Source: Streptococcus parasanguinis
GTDB taxonomy: Bacteria; Bacillota; Bacilli; Lactobacillales; Streptococcaceae
Direction of reading: 5' to 3'
Assembly (NCBI RefSeq): GCF_901875555.1
Contig: NZ_CABFMD010000022.1
Span: forward strand, 62,001 to 126,000
Length of the DNA stretch: 64,000 bases
Made by a program: the position numbers and the translations under genes. The notes under the pieces are model-generated. The model searched no databases and was not told where the DNA came from. It saw only the letters and a list, made by a program, of their open reading frames with translations. This document shows positions 28,067 to 35,377 of the stretch, in pieces (positions within the stretch are counted from its first letter, which is position 1; each line of letters begins with the position of its first letter).

Positions 28067-28787
28067 CAAATATATTGCCCATGCAGGCGTGGCTAGTCGT
28101 CGCAAGGCCGAAGAACTGATCAAGCAAGGTTTGGTGACGGTCAATGGCCAGGTTGTACGAGAACTAGCAACCATCATTCAATCAGGGGATAAGGTTGAAG
28201 TTGAAGGAACTCCAATCTATAACGAAGAGAAGGTCTACTATCTTTTAAATAAGCCACGTGGCGTCATCTCTAGTGTATCGGATGATAAAGGACGGACAAC
28301 AGTCGTTGACCTTTTATCTCAAGTACCAGAGCGTATCTACCCTGTAGGACGTTTGGACTGGGATACATCTGGTGTCTTGATTCTAACCAATGATGGCGAT
28401 TTTACAGATGAGATGATTCACCCACGTAATGAGATTGATAAGGTCTATGTGGCGCGTGTCAAAGGGATTGCCAATAAGGAAAACTTGCGTCCCTTGACGC
28501 GAGGAGTGACCATTGATGGAAAGAAAACCAAGCCAGCGACTTACGAGATCTTAAAAGTGGATGTCGAAAAAAACCGTTCAGTGGTTCAGTTGACCATTCA
28601 TGAAGGGCGCAACCACCAGGTCAAGAAGATGTTTGAAGCTGTGGGACTTTTAGTGGATAAACTCTCCCGGACCCAGTTTGGAAACCTAGATGTCTCAGGA
28701 TTACGTCCGGGTGAATACCGCCGCTTGAACAAAAAAGAAATCAGCCAGCTGCACAATCTAGCAGTGACTAAATCTAAAAAAGCATGA
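28056..28787 (+). CDS. rluB: 23S rRNA pseudouridine synthase (RluB type)
   Basis: An RsuA-family pseudouridine synthase of 243 aa. The N-terminal S4 RNA-binding domain is [24 protein letters not shown]; the catalytic motif is [17 protein letters not shown] with the essential Asp; the [15 protein letters not shown] block follows. Linkage to scpAB is conserved and favours RluB (23S U2605 in E. coli numbering). RluE or RsuA activity cannot be excluded by sequence alone. Confidence 0.94.
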   Translation: MRINKYIAHAGVASRRKAEELIKQGLVTVNGQVVRELATIIQSGDKVEVEGTPIYNEEKVYYLLNKPRGVISSVSDDKGRTTVVDLLSQVPERIYPVGRLDWDTSGVLILTNDGDFTDEMIHPRNEIDKVYVARVKGIANKENLRPLTRGVTIDGKKTKPATYEILKVDVEKNRSVVQLTIHEGRNHQVKKMFEAVGLLVDKLSRTQFGNLDVSGLRPGEYRRLNKKEISQLHNLAVTKSKKA

Positions 28788-29026
28788 AAACAATCCTGAT
28801 TGCCATGGTCAGATGCTATCAAAAATGGATCTCTCCCCTATTTCCGCCTTCTTGTCGCTTTCAACCGACCTGTTCCAATTATATGATCCAAGCGATTGAA
28901 CGCTTTGGTGTGAAAGGTGTCTTGATGGGGATTGCGAGGATTCTGCGATGCCATCCTGGTACCCAAGCGGGACCAGACCCTCTGCCAGACCACTTTAGTC
29001 TGAGACGAAATGAAGAATCAAAATAG
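28784..29026 (+). CDS. yidD: Membrane protein insertion efficiency factor YidD
   Basis: An 80-residue YidD with the family core [42 protein letters not shown], including three conserved cysteines. It is a peripheral membrane protein that helps YidC-dependent insertion. It overlaps rluB by ATGA and ends the nine-gene run from murI; yidC itself lies at 18.2 kb. Confidence 0.95.
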   Translation: MKTILIAMVRCYQKWISPLFPPSCRFQPTCSNYMIQAIERFGVKGVLMGIARILRCHPGTQAGPDPLPDHFSLRRNEESK

Positions 29027-29042
29027 GACGGTCGCAAAAATA

Positions 29043-29083
29043 CAGAAACACCCTTAGAAATTATTTTTCTAAGGGTGTTTCTG
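29043..29083. terminator. Bidirectional terminator between yidD and trkH
   Basis: CAGAAACACCCTTAGAAA pairs with TTTCTAAGGGTGTTTCTG, an 18-bp perfect stem, between two convergent genes. Confidence 0.9.
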
Positions 29084-29100
29084 TGTATATGAGTTGTCCA

Positions 29101-30540
29101 TCAGCGCTTAGACCATGTTTTAGGGAGGAAGAGAAGAATCATTGGATAGATTTCAAGACGTCCAGCAATCATGGCCAAGGAAAGTAAGAATTTTGAAATG
29201 GGGCTAAAGATGGAGAAGGTTTGACCTGTTCCAATCATAGGTCCAATGTTGTTGAAACAACTAAAGACAGCGCTGACAACCGTCATGAAGTTATTATTGT
29301 CTAGACTGACTACAAAGAGCAAGCCGATTGTGATAAAACTGTATATTGTAAAGTACTTGAGGATCTGATGCTGTGTATCCTTATCGAGTACCGTATCATT
29401 GACATGCAAGGTCAGAACGCGGTTCGGAGACAAGGTTGAAAGAACCTGATTTTTTGCGATTCGCCATAAGGTCAAGCACCGAATGACTTTAAGCCCCCCA
29501 GCGGTCGATCCAGCAGAACCACCGATGACCATCAGCATCAAGAGGATGAACTGAGAAAAGAGAGGCCATTTTTCCGTCGTTCCATAACCAAAACCGGTAG
29601 TAGTGATGATATTGGAAACTTGGAAGAAGGAAATTTCAAAACTCTTTGCGACATTGGCATAGAGATGAAGGACATTGTAAGCGATCAAGATACTGGACAC
29701 GAGGACGATGGTGATATAGGTCCGCAATTCCTCATCTTTAAAGAAGGCCTTGAATTTTCGGATCATGAGGAAGTAGTAGAGGTTAAAGTTAACCCCGAAG
29801 ACTAAGACCCCGATACTGACCAAATAGGTGATCAAACTACTATTGTAGTGGGCGATCCCATCGTTAAAAACGGTAAAGCCCCCAGTACCAGCTGTCCCCA
29901 TGGCGATGACAAAACTATCATAAAGGGGCATGCCAGCAAGGAAATAAAGAACCACAAAAAGGAAGAACAAGCCCAAGTACAAGAAGTAGAGGATTTGAGC
30001 AGTGTTTTTTAATTTGGAAACGACTTTCCCAAAAACTGGACCAGGAACTTCCGCCTTCATGACTTCGAGGTGGCTGTTCTTGTTATTGTCCATAATCGCA
30101 AGGGCAAAGACCAAAACTCCCATCCCCCCAATCAAGTGGGTGAAACTGCGCCAAAAGAGGAGAGAGTGGCTGAGGACACCCACATCATCTAATATCGTTG
30201 CCCCTGTTGTTGTAAAGCCAGAGCTAACTTCAAAGAAGGCATCGATCATGTTGGGGATTTGTCCCGAAAAGACAAAGGGAAGGGCCCCGAAGAAGGACCA
30301 GAGGATCCAACAGAGTGCTACAATCAGGACTCCTTCTTTAGCATAAATGTGAAAGTCCTTTGGTTTGTGAAAACTACCAAGGAGGCCAAGCGCAAGGAGG
30401 ATGGACATGGTTGCTCCAATAGAGACAAAGACCTTGGCAGGTTCCTGATACATTGTTGCGACCACTAAGGGAACGATCAGGAGACCTGCCTCAATTAAGA
30501 GGAGCTTGGATAAGAGGTAACGAATCATGCTTCTATTCAT
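29101..30540 (-). CDS. trkH: Potassium uptake protein TrkH/KtrB family
   Basis: The membrane channel subunit of a Trk/Ktr potassium transporter, 479 aa, with four M1-P-M2 repeats whose selectivity loops read like STTGATIL, GTAGTGGFTVF, TTTGFGYGT and NNIGPMIG. It pairs with the cytosolic gating subunit TrkA encoded just upstream (5-nt gap). The ATG follows GAGAGGTAAACCTG. K+ import through such systems is commonly controlled by c-di-AMP, and a CbpB homologue is encoded in this window. Confidence 0.94.
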   Translation of the reverse strand: MNRSMIRYLLSKLLLIEAGLLIVPLVVATMYQEPAKVFVSIGATMSILLALGLLGSFHKPKDFHIYAKEGVLIVALCWILWSFFGALPFVFSGQIPNMIDAFFEVSSGFTTTGATILDDVGVLSHSLLFWRSFTHLIGGMGVLVFALAIMDNNKNSHLEVMKAEVPGPVFGKVVSKLKNTAQILYFLYLGLFFLFVVLYFLAGMPLYDSFVIAMGTAGTGGFTVFNDGIAHYNSSLITYLVSIGVLVFGVNFNLYYFLMIRKFKAFFKDEELRTYITIVLVSSILIAYNVLHLYANVAKSFEISFFQVSNIITTTGFGYGTTEKWPLFSQFILLMLMVIGGSAGSTAGGLKVIRCLTLWRIAKNQVLSTLSPNRVLTLHVNDTVLDKDTQHQILKYFTIYSFITIGLLFVVSLDNNNFMTVVSAVFSCFNNIGPMIGTGQTFSIFSPISKFLLSLAMIAGRLEIYPMILLFLPKTWSKR

Positions 30541-30545
30541 CAGGT

Positions 30546-31901
30546 TTACCTCTCAAGTAAATCGTAGATTTTAGTGACATTTTGAATCAAGGTGGTCACG
30601 ACAATCCGATCCCCTACCATCAAACGGTCATCTCCATTAGGGAAAATAGCCTTACCATCTCGAATAATGGCAGCGATCAAGACGCCTTTTTTCAATTTCA
30701 ATTCAGAGAGAGGATATTGGGTTAGTTTATTGTCTTCCTTGATTTGGAACTGCAAGGTTTCAATTCGTCCGTTTGCGACATGGTGCAAAGCTTCTAGATT
30801 TGAGAACTGTGCATTGTAGCGTCCACGAATAAAGTGCATAATGGTATCTACAGCGATGCGTTTTGGAGTGACAATACTGGTCATATCCTGATCGCCAATG
30901 ATCTCCAACAGACTGGTTCGGTTGACCTTGGTAATGTTCTTTTTGACTCCGACAGAATCCAAGAACATGGAGGTGATGATGTTTTCTTCATCAACCCCTG
31001 TCAAAGTAGCCACAGCATCGAAGTTATTGGCGCTCTCTTCTAAAAGAATGTCTTTAGCGGTTCCGTCTCCATGGACGACATAGAGATCAGGAAATTCCTG
31101 ACTAAAGAATTCCGCCCGTTCGCGATTGACCTCTAGGACCTTGAGATCGATCTTGCGGCGCACATCTTGAAGAATATTGAGCAGATAGTAGGCAATTTTC
31201 CCAGCACCAATGATCATCATGCTCTTAATGACCTGAGGGCGAACATTGTTGTGAAAGAGAACGACCTCGATCCGATTACCTGTTACGAAAATTTTGTCTT
31301 GAGGTTGCAAGACAAAGTCCCCATTTGGAATGGTGAGTTCGTTGCCACGTTCGATCGCACAAACAATGACATTTCCGTATTTCTTTCGGAATTGGGATAG
31401 GCTCATATTGCAGAGATTGCTATCTGGCTTGATTTTAAATTCCATAAAGGCAACTCGGCCATTGGCAAAATGCTCCACAGAAAGGGCATTTGGAAAGTCA
31501 ATGATATTGGCAATATAACGAGCTGTCAGCAATTCCGGATTGACAACCAAGGAGAAGCCCAAGATATTTTTTTCCTTGAAGTAGGAATTGGAATATTCTG
31601 GATTCCGCACTCGAACGATGGTTTCTTTGGCCCCCATTTTTTTAGCCAAAACAGCAGAAACCATGTTCACTTCGTCGTACTCGGTCATGGAAATGAAGAT
31701 ATCGCAGTCTTCAACATCTGCTTGCTCCAAGATCTTGAAGTTAGCTCCATTTCCTAAAATCCCAATGATATCAAACCGTTTGGTGATATGGTTGAGAACG
31801 GATTCGTCTTTTTCGATCAAAATAACATCGTGGTTTTCAGCAACGAGAGAACGACAAAGCGCCGTTCCGACCTTTCCTCCACCAACAACAATAATTTTCA
31901 T
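30546..31901 (-). CDS. trkA: Trk potassium uptake regulatory subunit TrkA
   Basis: A 451-residue NAD(H)-binding gating protein with two RCK units in tandem: TrkA_N (MKIIVVGGGKVGTALCRSL, residues 1-20, and IIGAGKIAYYLLNIL near 232), each followed by a TrkA_C domain (FMEFKIKPDSNLCNMSL and TLQFQIKEDNKLTQYPL). The TrkA_C domains are the usual site for nucleotide ligands. It is transcribed leftward with trkH. Confidence 0.95.
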   Translation of the reverse strand: MKIIVVGGGKVGTALCRSLVAENHDVILIEKDESVLNHITKRFDIIGILGNGANFKILEQADVEDCDIFISMTEYDEVNMVSAVLAKKMGAKETIVRVRNPEYSNSYFKEKNILGFSLVVNPELLTARYIANIIDFPNALSVEHFANGRVAFMEFKIKPDSNLCNMSLSQFRKKYGNVIVCAIERGNELTIPNGDFVLQPQDKIFVTGNRIEVVLFHNNVRPQVIKSMMIIGAGKIAYYLLNILQDVRRKIDLKVLEVNRERAEFFSQEFPDLYVVHGDGTAKDILLEESANNFDAVATLTGVDEENIITSMFLDSVGVKKNITKVNRTSLLEIIGDQDMTSIVTPKRIAVDTIMHFIRGRYNAQFSNLEALHHVANGRIETLQFQIKEDNKLTQYPLSELKLKKGVLIAAIIRDGKAIFPNGDDRLMVGDRIVVTTLIQNVTKIYDLLER

Positions 31902-32080
31902 AGATTACCTCCAGAGTATGCTTCTATCATACTCTATTTTCAAGAAAAATTCATCTATTTTAAGGACTTTCTGGAGGAATTATACCAAGCTAAGGAACAA
32001 GTGGGAAAATTGTCAAAATAGAAGAATGAGGAGGGATCGAAAACTTTGATATAGTTTCTTAAAAAAATCTAAAAAAACTA

Positions 32081-32108
32081 TTGACAGGAGCTTCAAAAGT
32101 GATATACT
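32081..32108 (+). promoter_or_regulatory. Promoter of the trkA-trmL intergenic RNA
   Basis: TTGACA (32081-32086) and TATACT (32103-32108) with a 16-bp spacer make a near-consensus vegetative promoter pointing toward trmL. The start would be about 32115. Confidence 0.8.
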
Positions 32109-32114
32109 TAAAAA

Positions 32115-32217
32115 GTACCTTCGTTGATTTACCTCAAACCTGTTGTGAGTTAAGTTAATGAAGCTGTAACCACGCTGTTTGCTGAGCTTGACTCCGGGCA
32201 GTGTGGCTATTTTTTTG
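32115..32217 (+). ncRNA. Candidate small RNA or attenuator leader before trmL
   Basis: A strong promoter is followed by about 100 nt that fold into two hairpins. The first (32119-32163) pairs 17 of 18 positions with a 9-nt loop. The second (arms CCACGCTG at 32170-32177 and CAGTGTGG at 32199-32206) ends in seven Ts, a complete terminator. There is no convincing reading frame and no T-box or riboswitch motif that I recognise. It could be a free small RNA or a leader controlling trmL, whose ATG is 18 nt after the T tract. Regulation and target are unknown. Confidence 0.65.
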
Positions 32218-32234
32218 TCAGAAAGAGATCGAGT

Positions 32235-32777
32235 ATGAATATTGAAGAACTGGACTACCAAGAGTCAGCGGCTCAAAACCACATCGTCTTGTTCCAACCT
32301 CAGATTCCACAAAATACGGGAAATATTGCACGGACTTGTGCGGCGACCAATTCCCCCTTGCATATCATTCGCCCCATGGCTTTTCCGATCGATGATCGCA
32401 AGATGAAGCGAGCAGGACTCGATTATTGGGACAAGCTGGATGTTCGTTTCTATGATAGCTTAGAAGAGTTTATGGAAGTAGCGCGTGACGGTCAGGTGCA
32501 CTTGGTGTCTAAGTTTGCAAATCAGACTTATTCGGACGTTTCTTATCAAGACGAGAAGTCCCATTATTTCTTGTTTGGACGCGAGGATAAAGGATTACCG
32601 GAAGATTTTATGCGCCAGCACGAAGAGAAGGCCATTCGCATTCCGATGAATGATGAGCATGTCCGGAGTTTAAATGTCTCTAATACCGTCTGTATGATTG
32701 TCTATGAAGCGCTTCGCCAGCAAGGGTTTAAGGGGCTGGAGTTGAGCCATCGTTATGAGCACGACAAGCTCAAATAA
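32235..32777 (+). CDS. trmL: tRNA (cytidine/uridine-34 2'-O)-methyltransferase TrmL
   Basis: A SPOUT methyltransferase that modifies the wobble base of leucine tRNAs. The 180-residue protein is a single knotted domain: [41 protein letters not shown], and the terminal [27 protein letters not shown]. The single-domain length and these motifs fit TrmL rather than larger TrmH enzymes. It sits behind the terminator-like hairpin at 32170-32217, so its expression may depend on readthrough. Confidence 0.95.
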   Translation: MNIEELDYQESAAQNHIVLFQPQIPQNTGNIARTCAATNSPLHIIRPMAFPIDDRKMKRAGLDYWDKLDVRFYDSLEEFMEVARDGQVHLVSKFANQTYSDVSYQDEKSHYFLFGREDKGLPEDFMRQHEEKAIRIPMNDEHVRSLNVSNTVCMIVYEALRQQGFKGLELSHRYEHDKLK

Positions 32778-32824
32778 GAACGAAAAATTAAAAGACGAAC
32801 GATGTAATCTATTAAGTTACAAAA

Positions 32825-32855
32825 ACTTGCCACGGCAGGTTTTTTTTGTTATGAT
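32825..32855 (+). promoter_or_regulatory. trmL terminator overlapping the riboswitch promoter
   Basis: ACTTGCC/GGCAGGT followed by eight Ts (32825-32848) terminates trmL. The same bases supply a -35 TTGCCA (32827-32832) and, 17 bp on, a -10 TATGAT (32850-32855) that would start RNA at the FMN aptamer. Confidence 0.75.
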
Positions 32856-32861
32856 TAAGAA

Positions 32862-33087
32862 GTCTTCAGGGCAGGGTGTAATTCCCGACCGGCGGTGACT
32901 TTTACTAGGAAATGTTCTTTTTCTTTTCTACTTTGTTGCCAAGCTTTGCCTAACTAGAAGTTATGCCTAGAGCTTGTCGCCTCATCTAAAAGAAAATCTC
33001 CATTTCCATCCTCTAAAAGAAGTCCGCGAGCGCAAGCTGATGTGGTGTGATTCCACAACCGACAGTATAGTCTGGATGGGAGAAGAC
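32862..33087 (+). promoter_or_regulatory. FMN riboswitch (RFN element) with a 122-nt insertion
   Basis: All conserved blocks of the FMN aptamer are present: AGGGCAGGGTG, ATTCCCGACCGGCGGTGA, AGTCCGCGAGC, TGATGTGGTG...CCACAACCGACAGT and ATAGTCTGGATGGGAGAAGA. The closing P1 stem is GTCTTC (32862-32867) with GAAGAC (33082-33087). The variable stem between GGCGGTGA and AGTCCGCG holds about 122 nt (32899-33020), several times the usual size. It folds into an extended hairpin, including GGAAATG/CATTTCC and TTTTCTTTT/AAAAGAAAA. It precedes ribU. Confidence 0.95.
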
Positions 33088-33274
33088 GAGAGACGAATAG
33101 ACTAACAGCTATTCTGATCTGTTTAGAGCTGATGCATGGGAATAAAACGTTAGTGGCTGAGACTGACTAGCGACATGTTTCGATGGAAAGTAGCTAAAGT
33201 AACTAGAATAGTTTCTAGTTTAAGCTTTGTTTAAATAGTTTAGAGTAGAATGATGGGGTAGACGTCTTTCCAGC

Positions 33275-33300
33275 TTCTCTAATTTTTTAAAAATTGGAGG
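33275..33300 (+). promoter_or_regulatory. Hairpin sequestering the ribU ribosome binding site
   Basis: CTCTAATTTTT pairs with AAATTGGAG around a short loop and buries part of the GGAGGAA ribosome binding site of ribU. The 187 nt after the aptamer show no other convincing terminator, so the switch may act on translation. Confidence 0.55.
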
Positions 33301-33308
33301 AACCTGTT

Positions 33309-33866
33309 ATGACAAATACACGTAAACTGACCCTAGTGGCTGTTTTATCCGCTTTATCTTTTATTTTGATGTTCTATCAATTTTCTTTCTTGATAGATTT
33401 CTTCAAAATTGATTTGAGTATCATCGCCATTTTGTTGGCCTTGGTCCTATTGGATTTTAAAAGTGCCGTTTGGGTAACCTTGATCCGATCTGTTCTTAAA
33501 TTAGCCCTTAATAATAAGGGGCTTGAAACCTTGATCGGATTACCAATCAATATCATTGGAGTTCTTGTTTTTGTCCTTGCTTTTGCATGGATTTGGAACA
33601 AGGAACGGACCCATGGCCGATTTGTCCTGGCTACGATTATTGGAACGATCAGTTTGAGTATCACGATGGTATTGGTGAACTATGTCTATGCAATCCCTTT
33701 GTATGCTCGCTTTATGAACTATGATATTTCGAAAACACTAGGGCTTGTCCACTATTTAGCCGCAATGGTTGCACCGTTTAACCTGATTGAAGGAGTGATT
33801 TGGGCCATCGCATTTGGATTGATCTACACTCTTTTGCAACCGATTTTGAAAAAATATGAAAAATAA
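33309..33866 (+). CDS. ribU: Riboflavin ECF transporter S component RibU
   Basis: RibU binds riboflavin and works with the shared ECF energy module encoded elsewhere. The 185-residue membrane protein has six predicted helices and the S-component opening TRKLTLVAVLSALSFILMF. ATG 33309 is preferred (GGAGGAA 9 nt upstream); an in-frame TTG at 33294 lies in the regulatory hairpin. Control by the upstream FMN riboswitch strongly supports the vitamin specificity. It overlaps the next gene by 11 nt. Confidence 0.93.
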   Translation: MTNTRKLTLVAVLSALSFILMFYQFSFLIDFFKIDLSIIAILLALVLLDFKSAVWVTLIRSVLKLALNNKGLETLIGLPINIIGVLVFVLAFAWIWNKERTHGRFVLATIIGTISLSITMVLVNYVYAIPLYARFMNYDISKTLGLVHYLAAMVAPFNLIEGVIWAIAFGLIYTLLQPILKKYEK

Positions 33867-34506
33867 ACAACAGCATTGGGCGAAGGCAAGCTTCGCCCTT
33901 CTCATTTTTGTCATTCTTGGGTATGTGATTCGCTTTTACCCGCAACAATTAACTAGTTTTGATAGCGCGATTCAATCTACTATTCGAGGCGATCTGCCTG
34001 CACCACTGACAGCCTTCTTTACCAAGGTAACCCATGTCATGGATACCAAGATCATTGTCATCTGGGTGGGTCTTCTGCTAGCTGTCTTTGCCTATAAGAA
34101 ATGGTACAGCGAAGCCCTCTTTCTGGGGAGCAATCTGGTATTGACAGGTCTTTTGGTTCTTCTTCTAAAGAATATCTACCAGAGACCGAGACCAAGTATT
34201 CTTCATCTTGTAGAGGAAAAGGGCTTTTCTTTCCCGAGTGGTCATTCACTGGCGTCTACCCTTGTTTTGGGAAGCTTGATCCTCATGATCGGCCAGCATG
34301 TAAAACATAAAACAGCCCGCTATTGTCTTCAAGGCTTGCTGGTTCTGGGAATTGTGACCATTGTGGTTTCCCGCGTTTATGTCGGAGTCCACTATCCATC
34401 AGACGTTCTTGGCAGTATGATTTTGGGCCTTGCTGTCTTGCAGTTTGAGTATCCCTTGTATGATCGCTTGCGGTTTCAATGGCGCTTTACAGGCAAGCAA
34501 AAATAA
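33856..34506 (+). CDS. PAP2-family phosphatase
   Basis: A 216-residue membrane phosphatase with the three PAP2 motifs: KNIYQRPRPS, FPSGHSLAS and SRVYVGVHYPSDVLGS, carrying the catalytic histidines. Five to six membrane helices. Relatives remove phosphate from lipids such as undecaprenyl pyrophosphate or phosphatidate on the outer face. Overlap with ribU puts it under the FMN riboswitch, which suggests a link with flavin supply, for example dephosphorylation of external FMN, but this is inference. Confidence 0.88.
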   Translation: MKNKQQHWAKASFALLIFVILGYVIRFYPQQLTSFDSAIQSTIRGDLPAPLTAFFTKVTHVMDTKIIVIWVGLLLAVFAYKKWYSEALFLGSNLVLTGLLVLLLKNIYQRPRPSILHLVEEKGFSFPSGHSLASTLVLGSLILMIGQHVKHKTARYCLQGLLVLGIVTIVVSRVYVGVHYPSDVLGSMILGLAVLQFEYPLYDRLRFQWRFTGKQK

Positions 34507-34521
34507 GTATCTACCAACTAG

Positions 34522-34557
34522 GAGTTGAACTCGCGTTTTGAGTTCGACTCTTTTTTT
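34522..34557 (+). terminator. Terminator after ribU-PAP2
   Basis: GAGTTGAACTC and GAGTTCGACTC form a stem (one wobble, one near-match) followed by eight Ts. Confidence 0.9.
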
Positions 34558-34588
34558 GATAAAAAGCGTTAATAGTCACGGCATATCG

Positions 34589-34617
34589 TGATATAATATA
34601 ATCAGAAAGGAGGAAGA
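34589..34617 (+). promoter_or_regulatory. Promoter and ribosome binding site of the small toxin-like gene
   Basis: Extended -10 TGATATAAT (hexamer 34592-34597, repeated as TATAAT at 34597-34602) with a weak -35 TTAATA 17 bp upstream, then a consensus AAAGGAGG before ATG 34619. Confidence 0.7.
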
Positions 34618-34618
34618 T

Positions 34619-34750
34619 ATGAAAATATCAGAGATTGCTGAACTAATGGTAGCAACTGGAACCTTATTAACAGGAATCGCAAGTGTTATCATGGCAATAA
34701 AAAAAGAGCCAAAAGAACGCAAGCCACGCAAAGCAAAGCGGTTCAGATAA
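34619..34750 (+). CDS. Candidate type I toxin, small membrane peptide (holin-like toxin type)
   Basis: A 43-residue peptide, with one membrane helix at about residues 9-27 (LMVATGTLLTGIASVIMAI) and a very basic tail (KKEPKERKPRKAKRFR). This layout fits small hydrophobic type I toxins of Gram-positive bacteria. The ribosome binding site is consensus. An antisense RNA seems to be encoded across its 3' half (34699-34786) and a GC-rich cruciform follows. Family assignment is by architecture, not by a recognised signature; a plain phage or plasmid remnant peptide is the alternative. Confidence 0.6.
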   Translation: MKISEIAELMVATGTLLTGIASVIMAIKKEPKERKPRKAKRFR

Positions 34751-34786
34751 GGCTCTGGTAGGTCGGGGCGAAAGCCCCTTATACCT
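34699..34786 (-). ncRNA. Candidate cis-antisense RNA (antitoxin)
   Basis: On the minus strand an extended -10 TGATATAAT (hexamer 34793-34798) would start RNA near 34786. It runs through the cruciform (GGTAGGT/ACCTACC enclosing GGGGC/GCCCC, 34757-34789) and the 3' half of the toxin-like gene. It ends at a hairpin with outer arms AGAGCC/GGCTCT (34705-34710 and 34751-34756) followed by seven Ts. The RNA of about 88 nt would pair fully with the toxin mRNA 3' end, the usual type I arrangement. Confidence 0.55.
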
Positions 34787-34815
34787 ACCATGATTATATC
34801 ATATCGGTCAATAAA

Positions 34816-34887
34816 ATGAAATATTTACCAATTTTCACAATCGTATTTTTTATATTTCTGCTGATTTTAAAAGACAGATGGAAATAA
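34816..34887 (+). CDS. Possible 23-residue hydrophobic peptide
   Basis: ATG 34816 opens MKYLPIFTIVFFIFLLILKD plus RWK, a single membrane helix with a charged end. There is no good ribosome binding site, and the start overlaps the region of the antisense promoter, so translation is uncertain. It lies 12 nt before the helix-turn-helix gene. Confidence 0.3.
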   Translation: MKYLPIFTIVFFIFLLILKDRWK

Positions 34888-34899
34888 GAGGATGGTTAA

Positions 34900-35097
34900 A
34901 TGAGAGAACAAATAGAAAAGTTATTAAACAGCGAGATAAGCACAAGCGCAATTGCCAAAGGCGCAGGCGTTCCTTGGTCTACAGTAGCAGACATTAGAAA
35001 AGGGAAAACCAGTATGGATAAAATGGCCTTACTTACAGCAGAAAAATTGTATAACCTTGCTGAAGAGTTGGAGAAGAAAAATAATAAAGATATTTAA
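34900..35097 (+). CDS. Small helix-turn-helix protein
   Basis: A 65-residue protein with a helix-turn-helix (STSAIAKGAGVPWSTVADIRKGKTS, about residues 15-39) and a helical tail, like small phage- or plasmid-borne regulators. AGAGGATGG precedes the ATG. It is the last gene of a short accessory patch (34.6-35.2 kb) between the PAP2 gene and the radical SAM gene and ends with a bidirectional terminator. Its target is unknown; regulation of the neighbouring small genes is possible. Confidence 0.75.
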   Translation: MREQIEKLLNSEISTSAIAKGAGVPWSTVADIRKGKTSMDKMALLTAEKLYNLAEELEKKNNKDI

Positions 35098-35181
35098 CGA
35101 ATGTTCGGAGAGTTCCAAGCATAGATAGATGCTGACCTCTGCAGTCGTGGAAGAAATGGAAAGGGATAGCAGTATATTTTA

Positions 35182-35208
35182 AAAACCACTCATAACGAGT
35201 GGTTTTTG
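35182..35208. terminator. Bidirectional terminator
   Basis: AAAAACCACTC and GAGTGGTTTTT are perfect inverse complements with a 5-nt loop. Confidence 0.92.
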
Positions 35209-35377
35209 TGTTTATAACAGTAATTATCGAGATTATCTATTATAACCTCAATCGATTGACTACGTTTTTATTTATTTGAGCGTTATTTGACCGTATCTAA
35301 AATATTGTAGAATCAACCAACCTTATCTAATGGATACCTAATAGTAATCGTTTTAAAATTTTGCTATAATGAAGGGT
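35209..35377 (+). promoter_or_regulatory. Promoter region of ytqA
   Basis: AT-rich and without genes. An extended -10 TGCTATAAT has its hexamer at 35365-35370, placing the transcription start at about 35377-35378, on the ATG of ytqA. No clear -35 is seen. Confidence 0.5.

Noticed and set aside
31588..32049. 153-residue + strand frame across the trkA start region
   Set aside because: It is antisense to trkA for most of its length, has no ribosome binding site and no recognisable content.
33088..33274. Intrinsic terminator as the FMN riboswitch expression platform
   Set aside because: Several stems can be drawn, but none is followed by a convincing T tract; the ribosome-binding-site hairpin is the better candidate.
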